From: Shewanella psychrophila
Lineage (GTDB): Bacteria > Pseudomonadota > Gammaproteobacteria > Enterobacterales > Shewanellaceae
Reading direction: 5' to 3'
DNA: 64,000 nucleotides
Assembly (NCBI RefSeq): GCF_002005305.1
Contig: NZ_CP014782.1
Coordinates: 5,890,001-5,954,000 of the forward strand
Part shown: in pieces, positions 48,832 to 57,793 of the stretch
How positions within the stretch are numbered: position 1 is the stretch's first letter
Layout: the number at the start of each line of letters is the position of its first letter
Translations under genes and position numbers: made by a program
Notes under the pieces: generated by a model
What the model was told of the DNA's origin: nothing
Databases searched by the model: none
What the model saw: only the letters and a program-made list of their open reading frames with translations

Positions 48832-49770
48832 ATGCGCTCTATCCTATCTCTGGTAATTACTCCGCTATTTAGTGCCCTATGTCTATCGGTGAGCTTTACC
48901 GTAATTGCTGCCGATCCTCAAGATGCGTCACCTAACCAAGCTATGACCAAAGAGAATATAACTGAGGTTAAAGCCGCTAAGCAGACCAAATATGATTACC
49001 TCCCCAAAGATGAGGTCATAGAAATAACCGTGGGTTCGCAGCAGACCGAGGTATTAGTTAGATCTTGGAGTGGCAAGAAAAAACTGGGGACAGCCATCTT
49101 ACTAGCTAACCCGGGTATGACAGCTGATGGCGCTGGGTTTCAAGCCTATTTACGACGAAAACTCAATCCTGCAGGCTGGGCCACAATCGCGGTAACACCC
49201 CCGAGAAAAGTACCGACACCTAACTTCGCCACCGCCGCCGAAGAGGTCGCCAAGGCCGGGGAAATGACAGGAAGTCAAAAAGCCAGTGAAGCAACCGAGC
49301 AATATTCTGATAAAGTCTGGCAAGATATTCGTGAGAAACAGAGCCAGTTTGTCAGTCAGACCATGGATCAACTCGACGCAATAGGCGCTCCCTATCCGGG
49401 TAAACGTTTACTGATAACCAGCGACCAAGGTGCCGGATTAGCCATAGCCATGATCAGTAAAAACCAGCTGACAAAGCCCGATATACTGGTAATCATCAAC
49501 CCTTATATGAAAATGAAAGATGAGAACTTGGCACTGCCGAAGCAGTTAGCAGAGTTAGACATACCTGTTCTGGACATCCAATCTGTCGACGGTCATAGGG
49601 CGTCTTATAAGACAGCTCATATGAGAGCAGAGTTATCCCCGCAAAATGATCCCTATCGATACAGTCAGCAGACTTTGGCACTTAACCTCAATAGCCCCAT
49701 GTCTTGGGAGACAGCATTAAAGTTCATCGAGGGCTTTGGACTAAGAATAAGCCAAGGCCCTAGAAATTAG
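48832..49770 (+). CDS. DUF3530 family exported alpha/beta-hydrolase-like protein
   Basis: 312 residues with signal peptide (LFSALCLSVSFTVIAADPQ). The body has the DUF3530 layout: EVLVRSWSGKKKLGTAILLANPGM, then GFQAYLRRKLNPAGWATIAVTPP, KRLLITSDQGAGLAIAMI (nucleophile-elbow position without the usual GxSxG Ser), and LDIQSVDGH. Function unknown; periplasmic location likely. Converges with the minus-strand crotonase gene. Confidence 0.85.
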   Translation: MRSILSLVITPLFSALCLSVSFTVIAADPQDASPNQAMTKENITEVKAAKQTKYDYLPKDEVIEITVGSQQTEVLVRSWSGKKKLGTAILLANPGMTADGAGFQAYLRRKLNPAGWATIAVTPPRKVPTPNFATAAEEVAKAGEMTGSQKASEATEQYSDKVWQDIREKQSQFVSQTMDQLDAIGAPYPGKRLLITSDQGAGLAIAMISKNQLTKPDILVIINPYMKMKDENLALPKQLAELDIPVLDIQSVDGHRASYKTAHMRAELSPQNDPYRYSQQTLALNLNSPMSWETALKFIEGFGLRISQGPRN

Positions 49771-49784
49771 GAAAAGGCTTGATA

Positions 49785-50591
49785 TTACCACCTAGCTTGT
49801 CTGTCTTTATAAGCCTTATCTGGCTCGCTTGTTTGACGCTTAGCCGCTATCAGCCTATTTTTACCTACTAATAGCCTGATTTGACTGATGGACTCCCGAG
49901 ATAACAAGCTGCGTATGCTTGAGCTCCAACTGTTATTTATACTCATCTTGATTGCCGCATTGGCATCGGGTGAAGTCTTAGCTAAGACTGCGGCTAACTC
50001 AACCGCTCGTGCCATAGGATCATCGACGACTTCGGTTACTAACCCTTTAGACAAAGCATCTTGTGCGCTTAGTACCCCAGCTGTCATTGTCAGCATTAAC
50101 GCCTGATCTCTCGATACGACTTCTCTTAAAGACACCAGACCCGCCATATCCGGGACTAATCCCCATTTAGCTTCCATTATCGACAATTCTGCATCCCTAG
50201 ACGCGATGCGAAAATCGGCGCCTAGAGCGATCTGCATGCCACCACCAAAACACACACCATCAAGCACAGCGATAACTGGTACAGGGAGTCTACGCCAGCC
50301 AATTGAGACCCTTTGGGCCAGATTGGCATTGCCCGGAAGCCATTTAAACAACAGCTTCACCGCCTGTATGGGGGAGTTAATCACGCTCTTAACATCTAAA
50401 CCTGAACTAAAGTTGCCATCACTCCCCGAAAGAATAACCCCATGAATCGAGCAATCGCGCTTTATTTCACGTATCACCTCATCGAGCTCACGGAACATAT
50501 CGAAATTAAGTGCGTTACATTTTTCCGGCCGATTTAAGATGACATGGGCCACCTGCTTATCAATGATTAGCTGAATAAACTTCCTTGCCAT
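49785..50591 (-). CDS. Crotonase / enoyl-CoA hydratase family protein
   Basis: 268 residues from ATG 50591 (GAGGG just upstream); the frame extends 16 codons further without support. Crotonase fold: LNRPEKCNALNFDMF, oxyanion-hole loops GNFSSGLDVKSV and GVCFGGGMQIALGADFRIA, and MEAKWGLVPDMAGLVSLREVV with one Glu and an Asp at the second catalytic position. The VPDMAG pattern is closer to isomerase/decarboxylase-like members than to FadB hydratase. Substrate unknown. Confidence 0.88.
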   Translation of the reverse strand: MARKFIQLIIDKQVAHVILNRPEKCNALNFDMFRELDEVIREIKRDCSIHGVILSGSDGNFSSGLDVKSVINSPIQAVKLLFKWLPGNANLAQRVSIGWRRLPVPVIAVLDGVCFGGGMQIALGADFRIASRDAELSIMEAKWGLVPDMAGLVSLREVVSRDQALMLTMTAGVLSAQDALSKGLVTEVVDDPMARAVELAAVLAKTSPDANAAIKMSINNSWSSSIRSLLSRESISQIRLLVGKNRLIAAKRQTSEPDKAYKDRQARW

Positions 50592-50990
50592 ATTACCCTC
50601 TGTCATTAAACTGGTCAGTCCAGAGTAAGAGATTAACATATTTGGATTATTTCACTAATAGAGATAACATATAAAGAAAATTTGACTGGCGTCAAAAAAA
50701 TGGCGTAGTATTTCCGCTTTGGGCTCATGCTGATAAGCAAAAATTGATAGAATAACGAAGTAGATTTAAATAGTTTGATATGAAACTAAAGTTAAAGGCT
50801 TGTCTTGGATAGTAAACCTAGACAAAAGCCATGGACTAAAACGGCTTACTCATAAAAAATGATTAATACCAGCTTATCATAACGTGAGCTCAAAATATAA
50901 ATAATGCCTCTGAATTTATCATTTGAACGACCGAGTTCAATAATAAGTGTTATCTTGAATATATGGGCAGATTAGGATGTTGAAACGATA
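50592..50990. other. Divergent promoter region
   Basis: 399 bp between the crotonase and response-regulator genes, AT-rich, no ORF or terminator supported. Confidence 0.5.
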
Positions 50991-51986
50991 ATGTCGATCC
51001 CAGTACTGATATGCGATGATTCCGCGCTCGCCAGAAAACAGATGGCGAGAACACTCCCCAAAGAGTGGGACGTTGACATCACTTTTGCAAACAATGGTGC
51101 CGAAGGTATCGAGGCCATTCGAGCAGGCAAAGGTGAAGTTGTTTTTCTCGATCTCAACATGCCTGTAATGGATGGTTATGAAGTACTACAAACCATACAG
51201 CAAGAAGACCTTCCCGCTCTAGTCATAGTCGTTTCGGGTGATATTCAGATAAAAGCCCATGAACGGGTCAAGGCATTGGGTGCTCTGGACTTTATCCAGA
51301 AACCCGTTAGCGCCGATGCTATCAGTAACATATTACAAGAGTATGGCATTCTCACCATCGCATTAGGCGATGGAGTTGCCGACAGCCCAATGATCGAAGT
51401 CGACCTACTTGACGCTTGCCGGGAGGTGGCCAATGTCGCCATGGGACGCGCTGCCGATCTGCTAGCTAAATTACTCGATGTATTCGTACTATTGCCTATC
51501 CCGAACGTGAATGTGCTTGAGGTCAGCGAACTGACTATGACCCTCAAAGCTACCGAAGAGCACAGTACGGTTTCCGCACTATGCCAAGGCTTTATCGGTG
51601 CAGGAATCGCCGGTGAAGCCCTCCTCCTGTTCCATGATTCATCCTTTAAAGATATGGCGAAATTAATGGGACTCGAGAATCCCGAAGATAAGAATACCGA
51701 GATGGAGGTCATGATAGATACGGGGAACGTATTAATTGGCGCGTTTCTCAATGGCATCTCCGAACAATTGCATATGAAATTCAGCCAAGGCCACCCTGTT
51801 GTCCTCGGGCGTCACTGCACCGTGAACGACCTTATTCATGATAATTCAGAGAAGTGGTCTCGCACCTTGGCCATGGAGATAAACTATCGAATCGAAGATC
51901 ACGATATCCAATGTGATCTGCTCTTGCTGTTTACCGAAGACTCATTACCGACGCTCAATTATAAGCTCGGCTATCTGTTAGATTAA
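50991..51986 (+). CDS. Response regulator with CheC/CheX-like output domain
   Basis: 331 residues. Receiver domain at the N-terminus with phospho-Asp in VVFLDLNMPVMDG, the Ser/Thr in VVSGD and KPV Lys. After about residue 130 comes a CheC/CheX-like domain (DACREVANVAMGRAADLLAKLL; the EVMIDTGNVLIGAFLNGISE helix resembles the CheC E-x3-N phosphatase motif). Such proteins may dephosphorylate a partner receiver. It is followed immediately by a diguanylate cyclase gene, so the two likely form one signalling unit. Confidence 0.9.
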   Translation: MSIPVLICDDSALARKQMARTLPKEWDVDITFANNGAEGIEAIRAGKGEVVFLDLNMPVMDGYEVLQTIQQEDLPALVIVVSGDIQIKAHERVKALGALDFIQKPVSADAISNILQEYGILTIALGDGVADSPMIEVDLLDACREVANVAMGRAADLLAKLLDVFVLLPIPNVNVLEVSELTMTLKATEEHSTVSALCQGFIGAGIAGEALLLFHDSSFKDMAKLMGLENPEDKNTEMEVMIDTGNVLIGAFLNGISEQLHMKFSQGHPVVLGRHCTVNDLIHDNSEKWSRTLAMEINYRIEDHDIQCDLLLLFTEDSLPTLNYKLGYLLD

Positions 51987-51999
51987 GTTGGACCTATCT

Positions 52000-52962
52000 A
52001 TGTCATATGACCAAAGCGCAATGAACGAATTACACTGGTTAATCGATATGGTTCAAACCATAGAAGTTGGCTTGGTAGTTTTAGATAAGAACTTTGATAT
52101 TCAGCTTTGGAATGGCTTTATGGAAAACCATAGTGGAGTCTCTCCTAACTCTATTAAGGGTTCCAATCTGTTTGAGCAGTTTGATTACCTCCCCGCAGAT
52201 TGGCTGAAACAAAAGATGGAGTCGGTTTTCTTACTCAAGAACCGAGCATTCATCAGCTGGGAACAGAGACCCTATGTGTTTAAATTTAAAAACTATCGCC
52301 CCATTACCGGACGAGCAGATTTTATGTACCAAAATGTCACTCTGCTGCCTCTCTCATCGCTCACGGGACAAATCACTCACATCAGCATGATTGTTTACGA
52401 TGTGACCGATGTTGCCATCAACAAGTTGCAGTTAAAGTCTGTTAATGAACGCTTAGAGCATTTAAGTCAGACCGATGGATTAACTCAACTCCATAACCGC
52501 AGATATTGGCAAATATGTATGCAGAAAGAGTTCGATCGCCACGCCCGTTATGGTGATACAACCAGTCTGGTGATGTTCGATATCGATCATTTCAAGAAAG
52601 TTAATGATACCTATGGCCATATGGCAGGCGATAAGGTGATACAACATATCTCCCACCTACTTAGACAGTCTCTGCGTGAAACTGATTGTGCGGGGCGATA
52701 TGGTGGTGAAGAGTTTTCTGTAGTGCTAGCGAAAACCAGTGCAAAAGACGCCCTCAACTTTGCCGATCGCTTACGCCATAAAATTGAAACCACTGAGCTG
52801 GTTTATGAAGGCAAGTCTATCAAAGTCACCGTCAGCATGGGGATCAGCGATCTACAAGATCAGGTAGGCAACAGTGGCCAATGGTTATCATTTGCCGATC
52901 AAGCCCTTTATGAAGCCAAGAAGGCGGGACGAAACAAGTGTGTGATCTATAAACATAAATAA
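52000..52962 (+). CDS. Diguanylate cyclase with PAS domain
   Basis: 320 residues from ATG 52000; an in-frame TTG at 51988 would overlap the regulator more tightly. An N-terminal PAS-like sensor (VLDKNFDIQLWNGFMENHSG) and a short linker precede a GGDEF domain with DGLTQLHNRRYW, MFDIDHFKKVNDTYGHMAGD and an active-site GGEEF in AGRYGGEEFSVVL. Makes c-di-GMP from two GTP. No RxxD inhibitory site four residues before GGEEF. Cytoplasmic; cotranscribed with the upstream regulator. Confidence 0.93.
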   Translation: MSYDQSAMNELHWLIDMVQTIEVGLVVLDKNFDIQLWNGFMENHSGVSPNSIKGSNLFEQFDYLPADWLKQKMESVFLLKNRAFISWEQRPYVFKFKNYRPITGRADFMYQNVTLLPLSSLTGQITHISMIVYDVTDVAINKLQLKSVNERLEHLSQTDGLTQLHNRRYWQICMQKEFDRHARYGDTTSLVMFDIDHFKKVNDTYGHMAGDKVIQHISHLLRQSLRETDCAGRYGGEEFSVVLAKTSAKDALNFADRLRHKIETTELVYEGKSIKVTVSMGISDLQDQVGNSGQWLSFADQALYEAKKAGRNKCVIYKHK

Positions 52963-53051
52963 ATGTCACATAGCTACAAACAGAAATAAGTACTCAATAA
53001 GTGTCCCATAGATAGAAACAGAAAAGGCGATTTAAGCTGTCTCTTATACAC

Positions 53052-53085
53052 AAATCCCTGTTAAGAAATTAACAGGGATTTTTTT
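53052..53085 (+). terminator. Terminator inside the IS left end
   Basis: AAATCCCTGTTAA pairs perfectly with TTAACAGGGATTT around GAAA and is followed by a T7 tract. It overlaps the left inverted repeat and would stop transcription entering the transposase gene from outside. Confidence 0.9.
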
Positions 53086-53141
53086 GAACTAATTTTCAAT
53101 TTCATGATCCGAACTTTTAACCTTATTAAGGAGATAAAGTG

Positions 53142-54515
53142 ATGATTCATGAGCATCTACAGTGGGCACAACAGCAATTTGGGCAATCTGATTTAGGAGA
53201 GCCTAGAAGAACTGCTCGTCTGGTAAAGTTAGCTTCTACTCTAGCTAATGAACCAAGGAAACCTATCGTGAATGTGACACTGTCTCCTGCAGATATGGAA
53301 GGTGCGTATCGCTTTATCCGCAACGATAACATCAAAGCTAAAGCCATCGCTGAGTCTGGTTTTCAAGCCACAGTAGAGCGAGCGCAACAGCATGATTTAT
53401 TACTTGCTCTAGAAGATACCCCCACGCTCATATACCAACATCGTTCGATAAAAGGTGACTTAGGCCATGCAGGACGCGGTAAGGCACAAAGAGGCATGTT
53501 AGCGCATAGTATTTTACTGTTTTCACCTGAAGAAAAGAACGTAGTTGGTCTTATTGAGCAATTACGCTGGAGTCGTGATATGAGTAAAATCGGCCAACGA
53601 GAGCAACACGCCACTCGTCCCGATGAGGAAAAAGAAAGCGTAAAATGGCAAACGGCTTCAGAGTCGATGACTCAGCGTCTACAGTCCAAGATGGCCGATG
53701 TTATTTCTGTTTGTGATAGAGAAGCCGATATATACGAGTACCTACTCTATAAGCTTAACGCTCAGCAACGGTTTGTGGTTCGCTCAATGCAGAGCCGATG
53801 CATTGAAGAGAGTGAAGATAAGCTTTATCAGTTCGCCAGTGAATGACAAAGCGCGGGGCAAAAACAGCTTAATATTGCTCAAAAGGGGGGGCGTAAAGCC
53901 AGAACGGTAACACTTGATATCACTTACGCTCCAATTAGCCTAAAAGTGCCTGCAAATAAAAAAGGACAATCATTGCCAATGTATTATGTAGGGTGTTGTG
54001 AACGAAGCAGTCACGACAAACCGTTAAGTTGGCACCTTTTAACCAGCGAGCCTGTTACCAATAAAGAACAGGCCTTAAAAATCATCAGTTACTACGAAAA
54101 GCGTTGGTTAGTTGAGGAATATCATAAAGTCTGGAAGAGCGACGGTACAGATATAGAGAGTTTAAGACTGCAAAGCAAAGATAATATGGAACGGCTTGTT
54201 ACGATTAGCTGTTTTATTGCGACAAGGGTGCTCCAGCTAAAATTTGCGAATATGCAGGCAGGTGACGTGAGTTGCGAGCAGGTTCTGTCGACAAAAGCGT
54301 GGAAACTACTTTGGCTAAAGCGAGTGGGTAGCGAGCTACCGAAAGAGGCACCCAATATGGGCTGGGCTTATCAAGAATTAGCGAGGTTAGGTGGCTGGAA
54401 AGATACGAAGCGGACAGGAAAAGCTTCAGTGAAAGTAATATGGCAAGGATGGCTTAAGTTGCAAACCACCCTTGAAGGCTACGAGTTAGCAATGTCTCTT
54501 GAGTTTTACTTGTGA
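53142..54515 (+). pseudogene. IS50-type transposase interrupted by a TGA
   Basis: One frame from ATG 53142 (AAGGAG at 53128-53133) to 54515 broken only by TGA at 53844-53846. The DDE residues match Tn5 transposase: ALEDTPTL (first Asp), VCDREADIY (second Asp), and after the stop YEKRWLVEEYHKVWK, the Y-R-E-K signature with catalytic Glu. The N-terminal DLGEPRRTARLVKLASTLA and EGAYRFIRN are diagnostic of the family. The stop falls before the catalytic Glu, so neither half would be active. TGG or CGA to TGA is the likely mutation. Confidence 0.9.
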
Positions 54516-54562
54516 TCAAGAGACAGCATTAATGGGCCTTTTCATGGGATAGTGACTAATAT

Positions 54563-54982
54563 CTAGTGAATGATGTCTTCATCTTCTTCGTCGTCTTCAA
54601 ACTCGTCGTCACGCACCTCATCACCATTTTCATCGATGAAATACGTACCCCAACCGTCATAGTCTACTTTCTGCTTAGCCGCTAAAGTTAATAGGGCTTC
54701 ACAAGCCTGATCCAACAGTTCTACTTCAAGCTTATGGCTTGCAATTGCATCGAAACAATAGATAACAGAGCCATCTTCGAGCTCCATCTCTTCGGCATCA
54801 TTGACTTCAAAACCTGATTTAAACGCATCTACTGCCGCTTTCTCCAGACGATCGAAGTTTGTCGATGAAAAGTGATGCTCAATTGTATAGTCGGCATCCG
54901 GATGTGAACCGTCACCAAGAATAGCATCGACTATCTCTTGGTTTTCTTGTTTCTGTGCCTTAAGTAAACGCTCAATTGACAT
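54563..54982 (-). CDS. rraB: Ribonuclease E inhibitor RraB
   Basis: 139 residues, cytoplasmic; binds RNase E and modulates degradosome activity. Matches E. coli RraB in order and length: [55 protein letters not shown], and the acidic tail [12 protein letters not shown]. The IS50-type element ends 36 bp past its stop codon. Confidence 0.95.
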   Translation of the reverse strand: MSIERLLKAQKQENQEIVDAILGDGSHPDADYTIEHHFSSTNFDRLEKAAVDAFKSGFEVNDAEEMELEDGSVIYCFDAIASHKLEVELLDQACEALLTLAAKQKVDYDGWGTYFIDENGDEVRDDEFEDDEEDEDIIH

Positions 54983-55067
54983 GGATGACTCCCAATAAAA
55001 AATCTCGGCAAATTATATACCATAGATAGGCATATCAACACCCGTGAAATGGTATTAATCCAGACAT

Positions 55068-55097
55068 AAAAAAGCCTCCGAAAATGGAGGCTTTTTT
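55068..55097 (-). terminator. Terminator of plsC
   Basis: AAAAAGCCTCC pairs with GGAGGCTTTTT around GAAAAT, flanked by A and T runs; works in both directions. Confidence 0.92.
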
Positions 55098-55119
55098 ATC
55101 TAATATTTCCCCATTGGGG

Positions 55120-55845
55120 CTACTTGGCCATTAACGCCGATGCTTCCCGGTTAAGTTGAGTTAACCTGGCAGACATTAACGCGTGAATCCGTGATGAAAG
55201 CTCTTTGACCTGATTCTTAGCCAAACCCTTAGTCTCGATAGGATCCATCATCTCTATGATGACCACGCCATTATTCCAACGATTAAGCTTGATATGCCCC
55301 TGACACGAGGCGAGTACAGGCACCATAGAGACACCAGCTTCGATGGCGGTATGGAAGGCACCTGATTTAAAAGGCAGTAACCCCTTACCTTTGGAGCGCG
55401 TACCTTCGGGAAAGATCCAGATAGATAGACACTTATCTTTAATTTTTCTGGCTGTTTCCGCCATGGTCTCGAAGGCTTTATTACGATTCTTTCTGTCGAT
55501 CAGAATGTTACCCGACAACCAGTAAATTTGGCCGAAGAAAGGTACCCAGGCAAGACTCTTCTTGCCAAGACTCACGGTACCCTTAGGGACCGCTGCGGTA
55601 TGAGTAAACATATCGAAGTTATTTTGATGATTGGCAAGATAGACGCATGGCTCATCTTTCACACCTAAAGTAGGCTTACGAACGATGACCTTGATGCCTA
55701 ATATCGGCGCAGCATAGGAAAAAATTTTAGCGAACATGTGTACATTGTCTCGGTGACGAGGTCTGAGCAGGCAACAAAGGCCACCAAAAACAAATGCTAG
55801 CAATAGCATTACAGCTAATATCAATGATCTGAGGATTAACAGCAC
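55120..55845 (-). CDS. plsC: 1-acyl-sn-glycerol-3-phosphate acyltransferase
   Basis: 241 residues from GTG 55845, chosen because GGGAG lies 6 nt upstream (55852-55856); the frame opens at a TTG at 55902 with no ribosome-binding site. N-terminal membrane helix, then acyltransferase blocks: NHQNNFDMFT (HxxxxD-type catalytic motif), GQIYWLSGNILIDR, FPEGTRSKG, and VSMVPVLAS. Makes phosphatidic acid from lysophosphatidic acid at the inner membrane. A genome may hold several PlsC paralogues. Confidence 0.9.
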   Translation of the reverse strand: MLLILRSLILAVMLLLAFVFGGLCCLLRPRHRDNVHMFAKIFSYAAPILGIKVIVRKPTLGVKDEPCVYLANHQNNFDMFTHTAAVPKGTVSLGKKSLAWVPFFGQIYWLSGNILIDRKNRNKAFETMAETARKIKDKCLSIWIFPEGTRSKGKGLLPFKSGAFHTAIEAGVSMVPVLASCQGHIKLNRWNNGVVIIEMMDPIETKGLAKNQVKELSSRIHALMSARLTQLNREASALMAK

Positions 55846-56013
55846 AACATACTCCCATGATTCTAATCGCCACATTATAGCCAGCAAGAGGGTACGACTC
55901 AATATATTGTTTACGTTTGTAGCCCGAGACTGATATACATCAATTAGAGTAAACAGACTAAAACGCGATTATCTGGTAACAAGCATAACCGCGTCCAGAG
56001 CCATGACTGTGTT

Positions 56014-56817
56014 TTAGTTAACTTTAACCTGCATAGCAACAGCCTGCTTAGATTGACTCGTCACACTCAGCGCTAGCCTAAACAAGATGGCACTCACCGC
56101 AAGTGTGGCCACTATAGCGGCGCCACTTGGCAGGTCGAGCGTTGCCGAAAGCAGCAAACCTAGGATGTAACCCGTCAGTCCCACCATATAAGCAGCCCCC
56201 AGCCTATATCTAGACCCATACTTGTTAACCGCGAGCGCAGGTAATATCAAGGTACTAAATACCAGATATACCCCGACCAACTCGACCGATAAGGTGATAA
56301 CTATGGCGAACAGAATATAGAAACCACTGCCTTCGAGCAGCTTAGGCTTGAAGAAAATCACGGCTAACACCAGTGCAGAGACGCAAGCTGGCCAGATAAG
56401 TTGTGACCAATTAACCCAAAGTATTTGTCCCGACAGCAGCTGTTTAAGCATCTCAGCCCCATGGGGATCATTAGACAGCAGCAACATGGCAGCTACAGCA
56501 GACAGCACATAGAAACAACCAATTATCGCCTCGAGTTCATCGGCCATACGTTTAGATAGCCAAGCAATAAACCCCGCTCCGGCAAGAGCAAACAGAGCAG
56601 GCATCCACACATTAGAGAAAGGAAGATGCTCAATATCGTGATTGAGGTGGGCAACAATCGCTCCCAATGCCGCCACTTGCGCAATCGCTAAATCGATGAA
56701 AATAATTCCCCGTTTTAGCACCTGCTGACCGAGTAACACATGGGTCGACAACACCAGCACGCCCGCAGCTAATGCCGGCAAAAGAATTGAAATTAAGTTC
56801 ATATCAAACATAGGCAA
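56014..56817 (-). CDS. Metal ABC transporter permease (ZnuB-like)
   Basis: 267 residues with about eight membrane segments, ABC-3 family: GVLVLSTHVLLGQQVLKRGIIFIDLAIAQVAALGA and VGVYLVFSTLILPALAVNKYG are the family motifs. Last gene of the porin-ZnuA-like-permease cluster, 61 bp after the binding-protein gene. No ATPase gene is in the cluster, so it must share one encoded elsewhere or be unusual. Confidence 0.9.
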   Translation of the reverse strand: MPMFDMNLISILLPALAAGVLVLSTHVLLGQQVLKRGIIFIDLAIAQVAALGAIVAHLNHDIEHLPFSNVWMPALFALAGAGFIAWLSKRMADELEAIIGCFYVLSAVAAMLLLSNDPHGAEMLKQLLSGQILWVNWSQLIWPACVSALVLAVIFFKPKLLEGSGFYILFAIVITLSVELVGVYLVFSTLILPALAVNKYGSRYRLGAAYMVGLTGYILGLLLSATLDLPSGAAIVATLAVSAILFRLALSVTSQSKQAVAMQVKVN

Positions 56818-56878
56818 TACTCGCTAAGAGAATAGAAGATAAGGGCAGCCAAAAACCACCGCCCTTAACCCGGTCACT

Positions 56879-57793
56879 CTAGCTAGCTTTTACGCTAAGC
56901 AAGAGATCTAACACACTGTCATAAAGACTGAAGAGATCTTGGCTCTGCTCGTTGCCGCCAACCGACATCGGCAGCACTTGAACGGGCAAGTTAGCACGCT
57001 CTCCCAGCCAATTAGCCCCACGCTCATCCTGATAAGATGCCACGATAATCGCCATCACATCACCCGCCTCGGTACGAGTCAGCAGACTTGCAAGATGACT
57101 GCTGCTAGGTGGTAAGCCCGGCTTAGGCTCCAGATCGGCAACTTGCTCTATCCCCACCCAATTGAACAAGTATTTGAAGCTAGAGTGATAGGCGATAACT
57201 TTCTTGCCATTTAGAGGTGCTGCTTTCTTCTCCCAAACAGGAATAGCTGCAGTCCACTTTTGGCTAAAGTCAGCCAAAGCCGATTCATATTCCGCTTTAC
57301 TAGTCGGATCTACGGCTGTGAGCTTAGCAGTAAGAGCCTGGGCCACCTTCAACATCCGCTCAGGCGAGAAGTGAAGGTGAGGATTACCTTGAGCGTGCAC
57401 ATCACCCATGCTTCGATCCACAGATTTAAGCTGATCTATGGTTTCAACCTGCTCGGCGGCAAAGAAGAGACCCTGATCAGTTGAGCGCACCTTAGCGTTA
57501 GATGATTTCATCTGCAGCATAGGCAGCCAACCCACTTCAAGATCGGCTCCGGCACAGACAGCGATATCCGCCTGACGCATCTTAGCTATTAGACTCGGTC
57601 TGGCTTGAACCTGATGGGGATCCTGCATCGCGGTCGTCGCCGAATAGATTCTGGCATTAGGTGCCAGCTCCTTTGCCAGAGCCGCGTACTCAGGTTCACA
57701 GGCAAAGATATTTAACTCGGCAGATGCGATACTCGAATAACTCATTACTACTGCGGCTATCGCCGACTTTACTAACTTAGAATTGATGCGCAC
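56879..57793 (-). CDS. Zinc/manganese-type periplasmic binding protein (ZnuA-like)
   Basis: 304 residues with signal peptide (SAIAAVVMSYSSIASA). Cluster 9 binding-protein fold with candidate metal histidines in MQDPHQVQARPS, GNPHLHFSPE and IAYHSSFKYLF. It lacks the His/Asp-rich loop of E. coli ZnuA. The start overlaps the end of the porin gene by 17 bp, so the two are translationally coupled. Zinc as ligand is inferred from the family and the His-rich neighbour. Confidence 0.9.
   Translation of the reverse strand: MRINSKLVKSAIAAVVMSYSSIASAELNIFACEPEYAALAKELAPNARIYSATTAMQDPHQVQARPSLIAKMRQADIAVCAGADLEVGWLPMLQMKSSNAKVRSTDQGLFFAAEQVETIDQLKSVDRSMGDVHAQGNPHLHFSPERMLKVAQALTAKLTAVDPTSKAEYESALADFSQKWTAAIPVWEKKAAPLNGKKVIAYHSSFKYLFNWVGIEQVADLEPKPGLPPSSSHLASLLTRTEAGDVMAIIVASYQDERGANWLGERANLPVQVLPMSVGGNEQSQDLFSLYDSVLDLLLSVKAS

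Larger units (their letters stand above)
53037..54526 (+). mobile_element. IS50/Tn5-type insertion sequence (IS4 family), complete ends
   Basis: 1490 bp. The left end CTGTCTCTTATACACAAATC (53037-53056) closely follows the IS50 outside end. The right end is the complement of CTGTCTCTTGATCACAAG (ending at 54526), closely following the IS50 inside end. One transposase frame fills it. The 9 bases on each side (CGATTTAAG and CATTAATGG) do not match, so no target duplication is visible. Confidence 0.9.

Noticed and set aside
53028..54535. 9-bp target-site duplication of the IS50-type element
   Set aside because: The flanks CGATTTAAG and CATTAATGG do not match.
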